Shown: positions 1-9,856, counted from the first letter of the stretch. The stretch: 59,849 nt of DNA from Pseudoduganella buxea (GCF_009720835.1 NZ_WNKZ01000028.1:1-59849); one strand, 5' to 3'. Numbers and translations are program-made. Notes: a model not told the origin generated them from the letters alone.

Positions 1-122
1 TGCGCTGGCAGCGCGGCCAGGGCGGGCGCTGTCGCGGCAAGCCACCACGGCGCGCGCCGGCGCAGCACGGCCAGCCAGATGGGACGCGCAATGGCGGCGC
101 GTACGTCAGCTTCGGCGTGCAT
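1..122 (-). CDS. Membrane protein, N-terminal fragment
   Basis: The start codon overlaps the end of the BatA-domain gene (the last 17 bases are shared), so the two are probably translationally coupled. Only about 40 residues are inside the window. They begin MHAEADVRAAIARPIWLAVL and continue with an Arg-rich stretch and a hydrophobic Trp/Ala/Leu-rich segment that looks like the first membrane helix. It is the next member of the MoxR/DUF58/BatA operon, where a further membrane or von Willebrand-type protein is common. The family cannot be named from this fragment. Confidence 0.5.
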   Translation of the reverse strand, partial: MHAEADVRAAIARPIWLAVLRRRAPWWLAATAPALAALPA

Positions 123-1110
123 GGGCAAGCAATCGTTCCAGCATGAACAGGGCCAGCAGCAGCCAGCCCCACCACGGCGCCGGTTCGCCGTCCCGGGCCG
201 GCAGCGACAGCGGCCGCGCTGGCGCCAGCGCCTGCGCCGGCAAGGCATACGGTGCCGGCGCTGCGGCGACGGCCTGCCAGGCCTGCTGCAAGGCCGCTGC
301 TTCGGTCGCGCTGGCGGGCGGCCACGGCATGCCGCGCCAGACGCGGCCTTGCGGCGTGTCGGTGTAAGTCAAGGCGATGCCGGCCGCCGTCACGTGCCGG
401 TCGCCCTTGCCGTCGGCGCGCCACCAGTGCGGCGCGCACCAGGCGGCCGGTGGCGATTCTGGGCGGTCCCACACGATCAGTCCCGTTTGCGAAGTGGGCA
501 CGGCCGCCACCGTGTACGGTCCGGTCACGGTTCCGAAGGCGGCAAACAGGGCTTGCCAGCGCGGCAACCGTTCAGGAGTCGAGGCGACGACGACGTGGTG
601 GCGCTGGGCAGCGGCCGGCACGGATGGCGCCAGCCGCAGCGTCACGGCATGGGCCAGGCGCGGTGGATGGGCCGGCATCGGCACGTCGCCGGCGCGGGCC
701 AGCACGAGGATGCGGGTGCCGTCGCGCCATTCGTGTTCGTGGCGGCGCAGCCAGTCCAGCACGCCGGCGGGCAGCGGCATGCGCGCGGCGTCCTGCATGC
801 GCGCCACCTGGACTTCGCGGGCGACCCAGGCCGGTTCCAGCGCCGGGTCGGCCAGCACCGTGTCGCCACGCCACGGCAGCACCGTCACGGCCAGCCACGC
901 GATCAGCGCCAGCAGGAGCGCCAGGCGCACCAGCAGCAGGAAAATATCGGTCCAGCGCCAGATGCGGCGCTGCTGCGGCACCGTCGACGGCAGGAAGCGC
1001 GCCGTCGCCAGCAGTTCGGACGCGGTGCGCTGGCGCTTCTGCCGGTGCCACCACAGGGGCAGCAACAGCAGCGGCAGGGCCGCCCACCACCACGGTTGCA
1101 GGCTCGTCAT
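106..1110 (-). CDS. BatA-domain membrane protein
   Basis: A 334-aa protein whose first 90 residues match the BatA N-terminal double-helix domain: an aromatic-rich first helix, a basic loop with an ASELLATARFLP stretch, and a second helix after RRIWRWTDIFLLLVRLALL. The central part is an extracytoplasmic domain of unknown fold and a final hydrophobic helix sits near residue 320. I chose the ATG at 1110 because it overlaps the DUF58 stop (ATGA) and gives a clean membrane start; a longer reading to 1206 would run into DUF58. Such proteins accompany MoxR ATPases and DUF58 proteins in envelope-associated complexes. The exact role is unknown. Confidence 0.8.
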   Translation of the reverse strand: MTSLQPWWWAALPLLLLPLWWHRQKRQRTASELLATARFLPSTVPQQRRIWRWTDIFLLLVRLALLLALIAWLAVTVLPWRGDTVLADPALEPAWVAREVQVARMQDAARMPLPAGVLDWLRRHEHEWRDGTRILVLARAGDVPMPAHPPRLAHAVTLRLAPSVPAAAQRHHVVVASTPERLPRWQALFAAFGTVTGPYTVAAVPTSQTGLIVWDRPESPPAAWCAPHWWRADGKGDRHVTAAGIALTYTDTPQGRVWRGMPWPPASATEAAALQQAWQAVAAAPAPYALPAQALAPARPLSLPARDGEPAPWWGWLLLALFMLERLLAHARRS

Positions 1111-1997
1111 CCGCGCCCTCCCGGCACGCGCAGCCAGTGACGCAAGGTCGCTTCCAGCGGCTGCTCGATGATGGCCTGGGCCAGTGCGATATCGTGGCGG
1201 CGGCAATGGGCGGCGACGCCGGCATAGTGGCCGGCGATGTTCGCCCGGTAGGCTTCCCGGTCCGTCGCCAGCAGCCGGTGCAGGCCCTGCCCGCTCTCGC
1301 GGTCGCGGTAGGCCACGCCGGATGGAAAACTGCCGTCCACTTCCGCCTGCGTGCGAAGGGCCAGCAGGCGCACGTCATGGCGCTGCGCGCGCAGCCGCTG
1401 CAAGGCTTCGGCCAGCGGCGACGGCCAGTCCAGGCAGTCGCTGGCTGCGAACATGGCGGTGGGTGCCACCTGCATCAGCTGCATGGCCGGTCGCAAGCCG
1501 GCCGCATCGGGCAAGGCGCCCGTCGCGGACGTGCGCGCCAGCGCAGCGAACACGCGCTGCAACTGGCGCGGCCCACGCGAAGGCGGCGTGACGTCGACCT
1601 TGCCGCCGCTGCACACGACCAGGCCGAAGGCGTCACCCTGGCGCTGGGCGATGGCCGCCACGCAGGCCAGCGCCGTGCGGGCGAACCACAGCTTGTCCAG
1701 GTCCTGCACGGCGTAACTGGGTTCGCCCATCGACGCGCTGGCGTCCAGCCACAGCCAGACGGCCACGTGGCTGTCACGTTCCGCCTCGCGGACGTAATAC
1801 CGGTCGGCGCGCGCCAGCAGCTTCCAGTCGACGCGGCGCCACTCGTCGCCGGGCGCGTAGGCCCGGTATTCGGAGAACTCGACGCCGGCGCCCCGCTCGC
1901 GGCCCGCGTGGATGCCGTGGCCCAGCCCCGCCAGCACGTGGCGGATCACCAGGTCGAGATTGGCGGCGTGGGCCACCAGGGTGGACGTCTGCAACAT
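1107..1997 (-). CDS. DUF58 (vWA-like) protein
   Basis: A 296-aa DUF58 protein. The diagnostic block is around residues 40-80: EFSEYRAYAPGDEWRRVDWK followed by LLARADRYYVREAERDS. A von Willebrand A-like strand with a metal-ion site begins at WLWLDASASMG (about residues 81-91). DUF58 proteins are the usual partners of MoxR AAA ATPases, and the gene follows the MoxR gene by 6 bases and overlaps the BatA-domain gene. By analogy with MoxR-vWA pairs it may act as adaptor or substrate of the ATPase at the membrane. The start has a weak ribosome site, which suggests coupling to the upstream gene. Confidence 0.9.
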   Translation of the reverse strand: MLQTSTLVAHAANLDLVIRHVLAGLGHGIHAGRERGAGVEFSEYRAYAPGDEWRRVDWKLLARADRYYVREAERDSHVAVWLWLDASASMGEPSYAVQDLDKLWFARTALACVAAIAQRQGDAFGLVVCSGGKVDVTPPSRGPRQLQRVFAALARTSATGALPDAAGLRPAMQLMQVAPTAMFAASDCLDWPSPLAEALQRLRAQRHDVRLLALRTQAEVDGSFPSGVAYRDRESGQGLHRLLATDREAYRANIAGHYAGVAAHCRRHDIALAQAIIEQPLEATLRHWLRVPGGRG

Positions 1998-2003
1998 CGG
2001 GAT

Positions 2004-2996
<993 letters not shown>

Positions 2997-3015
2997 GCCG
3001 CTTTCCGCCATGCCT

Positions 3016-3636
3016 TCAGGCCCCCAATGCGTATTGAATGATATTGACCGCGAAACGCGTGTTGTCGACGGCCAGCCAGCGCTTGTTGCGGAAGTCGTAA
3101 TCCCACTCGCAACCGTAGTCCTTGTTGCTGTACAGGACGCCGATGCGTCCCTTGACGTCGATCGCCTGCAGGTACTCGTGCACCAGGTCGTCGCCCCAGC
3201 CGTTCAGCTCCATGCCCGTGTTCGGCGGCCCGTCGAAGCGGAAGAAGCAGGAATACAGGCGGTGGCTGTTGGGTATCCGGTGCAGCGCCCTGGCGCCGAA
3301 GATGCGCGCCATCTCGGCCTCGAAGGACTTGGCGAACAGGCCGTCGATATCGTGGTTGCAGTCGTCCACGAAGACGAAGCCGCCGCCCTTCACGTAGCGC
3401 TCGAAGTTGCGGCGCTCCGCGTCCGTGAACTGCACCAGCTTGTGGCCGGCCAGGTAGCAGAACGGCGCTTCCAGCATCTTCGGGTCCGACAGCGCGACGA
3501 TGCGCTCGACCGTATCCACCTTCAAGGTGGTGTACTCGACCAGGGAGTTCAGCACATTGCTCGGCATGCGGATGTCGACATCCCAGTCGCCCGACTCGTA
3601 GGTCAGGCGCGTGAAGTAGAAATCGTAGGCCGGCAC
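3016..3636 (-). CDS. DUF4159 domain protein
   Basis: A 206-aa DUF4159 protein with a GTG start preceded by GGGAAG seven bases upstream. Family features are the N-terminal FTRLTYESGDWDVD, the central GGGFVFVDDCNHD, the HRIPNSHRLYSCFF region, and the Trp/Asp-rich C-terminal part ending NTRFAVNIIQYALGA. DUF4159 usually adopts a flavodoxin-like fold resembling glutamine amidotransferase-type domains and often occurs near MoxR operons. No signal peptide is visible. It lies 16 bases after pmbA-like 1. No enzymatic activity can be assigned from the sequence. Confidence 0.85.
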   Translation of the reverse strand: MPAYDFYFTRLTYESGDWDVDIRMPSNVLNSLVEYTTLKVDTVERIVALSDPKMLEAPFCYLAGHKLVQFTDAERRNFERYVKGGGFVFVDDCNHDIDGLFAKSFEAEMARIFGARALHRIPNSHRLYSCFFRFDGPPNTGMELNGWGDDLVHEYLQAIDVKGRIGVLYSNKDYGCEWDYDFRNKRWLAVDNTRFAVNIIQYALGA

Positions 3637-3652
3637 GGTGCTGCTTCCCGTC

Positions 3653-4990
3653 TCAGACGGCGTCCGACAGCGACGTGAAGTTGAAGTCGCGCACGCGCAT
3701 GGCCGGAATCATCATGCGGAAACGCGAGCTGGCGTCGCCGATCAGCATCGGCTTGCCCAGCTCGTCGATATTGTTCAGCATGACGACGGGGCTCTCGTTG
3801 AAGCGGAAGTTCTTGATCGGGTGCTTGATCTTGCCGTTCTCGATATAGAAGGTGCCGTCGCGCGTCAGCCCGGTCAGCAGCAGCGACTGCGGATCGACCA
3901 TGCGGATATACCAGGTGCGCGTGACGAGGATGCCCTTCTTCGTTTCCGCCACCAGCTGCTCGGTCGACTTGCTGCCGCCGCCCATGATGATGTTGCCATG
4001 GTCCGCGCTGGCCGGCTTGCCGGTCTTCTGTGCCCAGTAGCGGTCATAGTCGAGCGAGGCGACCTGGCCATTCTTGATCAAATCCGTGCGCCGGCGCGCC
4101 ATCATCGACTGCGCATCCCACGGCAGCACGGGGGCGCCGGCGTCCCACGGGTCAGCCCACACATTGACCTTTTCGTCGAACAGCCGGTCGCCCAGGCGGT
4201 TGCCGCCGCCCTTCTTCGACAGGAAGCTGCGGCCTTCGTCGGCCTGGCGCGCGTCGAAGGCGCCGAACATGAAGTTGAGCATATCGGACGAGGCGGAAGG
4301 CTCCAGCACCACCGTGTAGCGGCCCGGCTCCAGTGCCTTGGCCTCGACCGAGCGCAGGGCCTTCTCGATGGCGATGTCGGAGGCGGCGCGGGCGTCGAAT
4401 CCGTTCGGATCGTAGGCGGCGCGGTTGACCCAGCCGGAGCCGCGGCCGTCCTCGGTGCGCGTCGTCACGGTGAAATTGAGGCTGGCCAGCTCCTGGTAGC
4501 CGAACACGCCGTTGGAATTGGCGATGCATTCGAACCCTGTGCTGTCGGAGAAAAAGCCGGCCGCCACCAGGCCCTTCTTGCGGGCCGCGTCGATGCTCTG
4601 GAATGCCACCTCGGCGCGGTACTCGGGCGTGAAGGCATTGGCGTTGGCGTTGAAGGTGCCGCTGGGCTTGAAGTCCTGCTTGCCGATGGCCGGCATGAAT
4701 TCCGGATTTTCCGGCGCCAGGCGCGCCACTTCCTCGGCGCGGCGCACGGCCTTTTCCAGCGACTTGTCATCGAACTCGTTGATCTGCGCCGTGCCCTGGC
4801 GCTTGCCGAAGGCGACCGACACGGACAACTGGGTGTCCTCCACCAGCCCGGCCGTCGACACGCTGTTGCGGGCATAGCGCACATTGCCCTTGCGCGAACC
4901 GGAGATCGACACGCGGCACTCGTCCGCCTTCGTCAGCGCCATCACCTTGGCCGCGATGCGCTGGGCCCCATCCTTGTCCAGTAATTTCAT
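3653..4990 (-). CDS. TldE/PmbA-like protein, copy 1
   Basis: A 445-aa TldD/PmbA-family protein of the non-catalytic (TldE) type. The N-terminal half has NVRYARNSVSTAGLVEDTQL and the conserved AVRRAEEVARLAPENPEFMP; the C-terminal half has TRTWYIRMVDPQSLLLTGL and KIKHPIKNFRFNESP, typical of the TldE beta-barrel. No HExxxH motif is present. In the known family TldE forms a heterodimer with TldD that degrades unfolded or modified peptides and matures some RiPPs. The start is supported by AAGGAAT six bases upstream, and the gene follows tldD-like 1 by 17 bases. No signal peptide is visible although its likely partner has one. Confidence 0.88.
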   Translation of the reverse strand: MKLLDKDGAQRIAAKVMALTKADECRVSISGSRKGNVRYARNSVSTAGLVEDTQLSVSVAFGKRQGTAQINEFDDKSLEKAVRRAEEVARLAPENPEFMPAIGKQDFKPSGTFNANANAFTPEYRAEVAFQSIDAARKKGLVAAGFFSDSTGFECIANSNGVFGYQELASLNFTVTTRTEDGRGSGWVNRAAYDPNGFDARAASDIAIEKALRSVEAKALEPGRYTVVLEPSASSDMLNFMFGAFDARQADEGRSFLSKKGGGNRLGDRLFDEKVNVWADPWDAGAPVLPWDAQSMMARRRTDLIKNGQVASLDYDRYWAQKTGKPASADHGNIIMGGGSKSTEQLVAETKKGILVTRTWYIRMVDPQSLLLTGLTRDGTFYIENGKIKHPIKNFRFNESPVVMLNNIDELGKPMLIGDASSRFRMMIPAMRVRDFNFTSLSDAV

Positions 4991-5007
4991 GCGAATTCCT
5001 TGTCCGG

Positions 5008-6645
5008 TCAGGCGATCTTGCGCGCCGTGTTGATGACGTTGATACCGTTGAAGCGCGTGGTGCTGGACCCGTGCGACACGGCGCTGATCTGGCTGGGCTG
5101 GCCCTTGCCGTCGAAGAACGAGCCGCCCATGCGCCAGTCCCGCTCATCGCACATGGCGCTGCAGGCGTTCCAGAATTCCTGGGTATTGGCCTGGTAGGCC
5201 ACGTCGCCCAGCGGCTGGGTGATCTTGCCGTCCTTGATTTCGTAGTACAGCTGGCCGCCGAACTGGAAGTTGTAGCGCTGCTGGTCGATCGAATACGAGC
5301 CACGGCCCAGGATGTAGATGCCCTTCTTGACGTCCTTGACCAGTTCGTCCGGTGTCAGCGGCCTGGTGCCGGCGGCGAGCGACACGTTCGGCATGCGCTG
5401 GAACTGCACGCTGCTCCAGCTGTCCGCGAACGAGCAGCCGTGCGATGCCTTCTCGCCGATGATGTGGGCCTGGTCGCGCGTGGCCTGGTAGTTCACCAGC
5501 ACGCCGTTCCTGATGATGTCCCAGCGCTTGCCGGCCACGCCTTCGTCGTCGTAGCCGACGGCGCCCAGCGAGCCAGGCGTGGTGCGGTCGGCAACGAAGT
5601 TGACGATGTCGGCGCCGTACTTGAATTTCTTCGTCTGCCATTTGTCGAGCGTGGCGAAGCTGGTGCCGGCGTAGTTGGCTTCATAGCCCAGCACCCGATC
5701 CAGTTCGGTGGCGTGGCCGACCGATTCATGGATGGTCAGGAACAGGTGTTCGGGCGACAGCACCAGGTCGTACTTGCCCGGCTCGACGCTTTTCGCCGTC
5801 AGCTTCTCGCGTGCCTGGCGCCCCGCCGCGCGGGCATCCTCGACGATGTCGTAGGCGCCCCGGTACAGGGTTGTGACGCCACCGGCCGCGCGGACCTTGT
5901 GCTGCGGCCCGGCGTCGAAGAATTCGTAGCCCATGCCGGCCGGCGAGGACAGGCCGTCGCGCGTGCGGAACTTGCCGCTGGCCTTGTCGACGGCGGTGGC
6001 GGTGAAGGGCGACCACAGGCGGTGGATGTCCTGGTCGATATATGAGCCGTCGGTGGAGGCGAAATACTTCTGCTGGTTCACCTGGAACAGCATCGACGTC
6101 ATGAACGTGGCGCCAGCAGCCATGCCGGCCTTGTTCGCCGCGATCAGCATCTCGGCCTTGTCCTTGACGGGCACGGTGCGCCAGTCCTTCGTGAACGGCG
6201 TGGCCCACGCCACTTCGCCCACGCCCTTGACGGGTGCCAGCTGCACCGGTTCGTTCTGTAGCCGCGCATTGGCGCGGGCGATCGCCACGGCCTGGCGCGC
6301 CGCGTCGGCCACCGAGTCCGGCGTCATCACGTTCGTGGCGACAAAGCCATACGCGCCGCCGGCGATGACGCGTACGCCCACGCCCGACGATTCCGTGTTG
6401 ACGATGTTCTCGACATTGGTGTCGCGCGTCGTGATGAACTGGTTCAGGTAACGGCCGATGCGTACATCGCAGTACGAGGCACCGGCCTTGGTGGCGGCGT
6501 TCATTGCCGCGTCGGCCAGCGACTTCTTGAACGCCACGGCCATGGGATTCATCAGCTCCTCGGCCGCGATGGCATGGCCGAAGACCGGCACCAGCATGGT
6601 GCCGCCGGCGGCCGCGCTGACCTTTAGAAAAGTACGTCGTTCCAC
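5008..6645 (-). CDS. TldD-like metallopeptidase with Tat signal, copy 1
   Basis: A 545-aa TldD-type peptidase starting at GTG with AAGGAG upstream. Residues 1-28 are a twin-arginine signal (ERRTFLK, hydrophobic core, then a small-residue region before AAEE), so export in folded form is expected. The zinc motif HESVGH is at residues 306-311, followed by ATELDR. The C-terminal GKGQP region is present, but the cysteine that precedes it in Escherichia coli TldD (CGKxGQ) appears replaced by Phe-Asp; His525 in VSHG is a possible substitute ligand (inference). Same length and motifs as the copy at 8118. It heads a pair with the PmbA-like gene downstream. Confidence 0.9.
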   Translation of the reverse strand: MERRTFLKVSAAAGGTMLVPVFGHAIAAEELMNPMAVAFKKSLADAAMNAATKAGASYCDVRIGRYLNQFITTRDTNVENIVNTESSGVGVRVIAGGAYGFVATNVMTPDSVADAARQAVAIARANARLQNEPVQLAPVKGVGEVAWATPFTKDWRTVPVKDKAEMLIAANKAGMAAGATFMTSMLFQVNQQKYFASTDGSYIDQDIHRLWSPFTATAVDKASGKFRTRDGLSSPAGMGYEFFDAGPQHKVRAAGGVTTLYRGAYDIVEDARAAGRQAREKLTAKSVEPGKYDLVLSPEHLFLTIHESVGHATELDRVLGYEANYAGTSFATLDKWQTKKFKYGADIVNFVADRTTPGSLGAVGYDDEGVAGKRWDIIRNGVLVNYQATRDQAHIIGEKASHGCSFADSWSSVQFQRMPNVSLAAGTRPLTPDELVKDVKKGIYILGRGSYSIDQQRYNFQFGGQLYYEIKDGKITQPLGDVAYQANTQEFWNACSAMCDERDWRMGGSFFDGKGQPSQISAVSHGSSTTRFNGINVINTARKIA

Positions 6646-6665
6646 TTCTGCTCCTTGGGGACTGC

Positions 6666-6748
6666 ATGGGGACGATCCCCGGTTTTGGTCCGCGACAGTT
6701 GAGTTTAGCGATGAAAACCGGGGTCAGTGCCGCAGGGACAGGCCCCGA
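6666..6748 (-). repeat. Imperfect REP/BIME-like palindromes
   Basis: Two palindromic units in the 120-base gap between pmbA-like 2 and tldD-like 1. CCCCGGTTTT (6677-6686) pairs with AAAACCGGGG (6714-6723), and GGGGACGATCCCC and a decayed GGGTCAGT/GGGACAG unit lie at the edges. The AAAACCGGGG arm is shared with the palindromes at 46653 and 47130. In mRNA this hairpin could separate the two tldD/pmbA pairs. Confidence 0.6.
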
Positions 6749-6765
6749 TACTCTAATGCCGCCGG

Positions 6766-8103
6766 TTAGACCGCGTCCGACAGCGACGTGAAGTTGAAGT
6801 CGCGCACCCGCATGGCCGGAATCAGGAGCTGGAAGTCGCTCTCGTCGCCGGCCAGGATTTCCGGGCGGCCCAGTTCGTCGATATTGTTCAGCATCGTGAC
6901 GGGGCTTTCGTTGAAGCGGAAATTCTTGATGGGGTGCTTGATCTTGCCGTTCTCGATATAGAACGTGCCGTCGCGCGTGAGCCCGGTCAGCAGCACGGTT
7001 TGCGGATCGACCATGCGGATATACCAGGTGCGCGTGACGAGCACGCCTTTCTTGGTGCTGGCGATCAGCTCTTCGGTGGACTTGCCGCCGCCGGCCATGA
7101 TGATATTACCCGGCGCGCCGATGGCGCGCGCGCCCTGCTTCTTGGCCCAGAACGGCGAGTAGTTCAGCGCGGCGATCTTGCCGTTCCTGATCAGGTCCAT
7201 CTTCTCGCGCGGCAGCATGGTCTCGGCATCCCACGGCAGCACCGGCACGTCCGGGTTCCATGGGTCGGCCGAGACGTTCACCCGCTCGTCGAACAGCTTG
7301 TCGCCCAGGCGGTTGGCGCCGCCCTTCTTGGCCAGGAAGCTGCGGCCCTCGTCGGCGCTGCGCGCGTCGAAGCTGTTGAACATATAGGCCAGCAGGTCGG
7401 ACGTGGCGGCCGGCTCCAGGATGACGGTGTAGCGGCCCGGCTCCAGCGCCTTGGCCTCGACCGAACGCAGGGCTTTTTCGATGGCGATATCGGCAGCGGC
7501 GCGGGCGTCGAATCGGGAAACGTCGCTGGCATCGCGGCGCACCCAGCCCGAACCGCGGCCGTCTTCCGTGCGCACGGTGCAGGTGAAGTCGACCTTGGTG
7601 CGCTGCTGGTGACCGAACACGCCGCGCGAATTGGCGATGGTCTGGAACGCGCTTTCGTCCGAGAAGAAGCCGGCGGCCACCAGCTTGTTCTTGCGGCAGG
7701 CCTCGATGCTGTAGGCGGCCACCTGGGCGCGGAACTCGGGATCGATGGCGTCCGTCTTGGCACTGAAGGTGGGCGAGGACTTGAACTGGGCGCCCGACGG
7801 CGTGGGCATGAATTCCGGATTTTCCGGCGCCAGGCGGGCCAGGTCCTCGGCGCGGCGCACGGCCCGTTCGAGCGACTTGTCGTCGAATTCGTTGACGGTG
7901 GCCGTGCCCTGCTTCTTGCCGAAGGCGACCGAGACGGCCAGCTGCGTGTCCTCGACCAGCCCGGCCGTGGAGACGGCATTGCGGGCGTAGCGGATATTGC
8001 CGGTGCGGCTGCCGGCGATGGTGACGGTGCATTCGTCGGCCTTGGACAGGGACAGCACTTTGTCGGCGAGGCGCTTGGTATCTTCCTGGTTCAACTTCTT
8101 CAT
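6766..8103 (-). CDS. TldE/PmbA-like protein, copy 2
   Basis: A 445-aa TldE-type protein, collinear with the copy at 3653 and identical in length. Shared blocks include YARNAVSTAGLVEDTQL, the LARLAPENPEFMP region, FDARAAADIAIEKALRSVEA, and the whole C-terminal KNFRFNESP...FNFTSLSDAV stretch; the region around residues 105-140 is most diverged. No metal motif is seen and no signal peptide. The start has AGAGGAC six bases upstream, and the gap to tldD-like 2 is 14 bases. It is the probable heterodimer partner of the TldD encoded just upstream. The two pairs derive from one tandem duplication. Confidence 0.88.
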   Translation of the reverse strand: MKKLNQEDTKRLADKVLSLSKADECTVTIAGSRTGNIRYARNAVSTAGLVEDTQLAVSVAFGKKQGTATVNEFDDKSLERAVRRAEDLARLAPENPEFMPTPSGAQFKSSPTFSAKTDAIDPEFRAQVAAYSIEACRKNKLVAAGFFSDESAFQTIANSRGVFGHQQRTKVDFTCTVRTEDGRGSGWVRRDASDVSRFDARAAADIAIEKALRSVEAKALEPGRYTVILEPAATSDLLAYMFNSFDARSADEGRSFLAKKGGANRLGDKLFDERVNVSADPWNPDVPVLPWDAETMLPREKMDLIRNGKIAALNYSPFWAKKQGARAIGAPGNIIMAGGGKSTEELIASTKKGVLVTRTWYIRMVDPQTVLLTGLTRDGTFYIENGKIKHPIKNFRFNESPVTMLNNIDELGRPEILAGDESDFQLLIPAMRVRDFNFTSLSDAV

Positions 8104-8117
8104 TCTGGTGTCCTCTT

Positions 8118-9755
8118 TCAGCCGATCTTGCGGGCGGTATTGATCACGTTGATGCCGTTGAAGCGGGTCGTCGGGGCGCCGTGCGAGACGATGCTCGACT
8201 GGCTCGGCTGGCCCTTGCCGTCGAAGAAGGAGCCGCCCATGCGCCAGTCGCGTTCATCGCACAGCGCGCTGCAGGCGTTCCAGAATTCCTGGGTATTGGC
8301 CTGGTAGGCCACGTCCTCCAGCGGCTGGCCGATCTTGCCATCCTTGATTTCGTAGTACAGCTGGCCGCCGAACTGGAAGTTGTAGCGCTGCTGGTCGATC
8401 GAGAATGAACCGTCGCCGACAATATAGATGCCCTTCTTGACGTCCTTGACCATCTCGTCCGGCGTCAGGCGCTTCTTGCCCGCCGCCAGCGACACGTTCG
8501 GCATGCGCTGGAACTGCACGCTGCTCCAGCTGTCCGCATACGAGCAGCCGTGCGATTCCTTCTCGCCGATGATGTGGGCCTGGTCGCGCGTGGCCTGGTA
8601 GTTCACCAGCACGCCGTCCTTGATGATGTCCCAGCGCTTGCACTTGACGCCTTCGTCGTCGTAGCCGACCGCGCCCAGCGAACCGGGCGTGGTCTTGTCG
8701 GCCACGATATTGACGATGTCGGCGCCGTACTTGAATTTTTTCGTCTGCCATTTGTCGAGCGTGGCGAAGCTGGTGCCGGCGAAGTTGGCCTCGTAGCCCA
8801 GCACGCGGTCCAGTTCGGTCGGGTGGCCGACGGATTCGTGGATCGTCAGCCACAGGTGTTCGGGCGACAGCACCAGGTCGTATTTGCCCGGCTGGACCGA
8901 CTTGGCCGTCAGCTTCTGCCTGGCCTGCTTGCCGGCCGCGCGTGCGTCTTCCACCAGGTCATACGAATTGCGGTACAAGGTCGTGACGCCGCCGGCGGCC
9001 AGGAACTTGTCGTCCTTGCGGCCGTCCAGGTATTCGTAGCCCATGCCGACGGGCGTGGACAGGCCGGAACGGGAGCGGAACTTGCCGCTGGCCTTGTCCA
9101 CCGCGGTGGCGAAGAACGGCACCCATAGGCGGTGCAGGTCCTGGTCGATGTACGAACCGTCGGTAGAGGCGAAGTACTTTTGCTGGTTCACCTGGAACAG
9201 CAGCGATTGCATGAACGACGCACCCGCGTCCATGCCGGCCTTGTTGCCGGCGATGAGCAGCTCGGCCTTTTCCTTGATGGGAACGAGGCGCCAGTCCTTC
9301 TTGAACGGCGTGGCCCAGGCCACTTCGCCCACGCCCGGCGTTGGTGCGAGCTGCACCGGTTCGGTCTGCAGCCTGGCGTTGGCGCGGGCAATCGCCACGG
9401 CCTGGCGCGCGGCGCCGGCGACGCCGTCCGGCGACATGTCGTTGGTGGCGGCAAAGCCGTAGGCGCCGCCGGCGATGACGCGCACGCCGACACCGGCCGA
9501 TTCCGTGTTCGTGACATTCTCGATATTCAGGTCGCGCGTCGTGATGAACTGGTTCAGGTAGCGGCCCACCCGCACGTCGCAGTAGCTGGCGCCAGCCTGC
9601 GTGGCCGCCGTCAGCGCGGTATCGGCCAGCATCTTCTTGAACTTGGTTTCCACCGGCCGCAGCAGCTCGTCGGCCGCGATGGCCCGGCCGAAGGGCGGCA
9701 GCAGCATCGTGCCGAGGGCGGCACCGCCGATATTGAGAAATGCACGTCGTTCCAT
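8118..9755 (-). CDS. TldD-like metallopeptidase with Tat signal, copy 2
   Basis: A 545-aa TldD-type peptidase, first gene of the operon. Start ATG 9755 is chosen because GGAGA lies six bases upstream and the product begins MERRAFLNIGGAALGTMLLP, a twin-arginine signal; the frame stays open to 9929 but that part overlaps the promoter region. The zinc motif HESVGH (residues 306-311, followed by PTELDR) is intact. As in copy 1 the usual Cys of CGKxGQ is missing and VSHG follows instead. Most internal blocks, such as QATRDQAHIIGEK and SWSSVQFQRMPNVSLAAG, are the same as in copy 1. Expected location is the periplasm. Confidence 0.9.
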   Translation of the reverse strand: MERRAFLNIGGAALGTMLLPPFGRAIAADELLRPVETKFKKMLADTALTAATQAGASYCDVRVGRYLNQFITTRDLNIENVTNTESAGVGVRVIAGGAYGFAATNDMSPDGVAGAARQAVAIARANARLQTEPVQLAPTPGVGEVAWATPFKKDWRLVPIKEKAELLIAGNKAGMDAGASFMQSLLFQVNQQKYFASTDGSYIDQDLHRLWVPFFATAVDKASGKFRSRSGLSTPVGMGYEYLDGRKDDKFLAAGGVTTLYRNSYDLVEDARAAGKQARQKLTAKSVQPGKYDLVLSPEHLWLTIHESVGHPTELDRVLGYEANFAGTSFATLDKWQTKKFKYGADIVNIVADKTTPGSLGAVGYDDEGVKCKRWDIIKDGVLVNYQATRDQAHIIGEKESHGCSYADSWSSVQFQRMPNVSLAAGKKRLTPDEMVKDVKKGIYIVGDGSFSIDQQRYNFQFGGQLYYEIKDGKIGQPLEDVAYQANTQEFWNACSALCDERDWRMGGSFFDGKGQPSQSSIVSHGAPTTRFNGINVINTARKIG

Positions 9756-9827
9756 AAAATCTCCAGGTGAGTGAGACAGACCGCATGATCGACCGGCAAC
9801 CTTACCAGCAAACCAAGGTGGCGTAGA

Positions 9828-9843
9828 CGCAATTTCCATGCCA
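9828..9843 (-). promoter_or_regulatory. Sigma-54 (RpoN) promoter
   Basis: Read on the minus strand, TGGCATGGAAATTGCG fits TGGCACG-N4-TTGCW with one change in each half. The invariant GG (-24) and GC (-12) have the required ten-base spacing. Transcription would start about 60 bases before the tldD-like 2 start codon. The site therefore probably drives the whole minus-strand operon and would need an enhancer-binding activator. Confidence 0.7.
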
Positions 9844-9856
9844 TTTTGAAAGTGTT

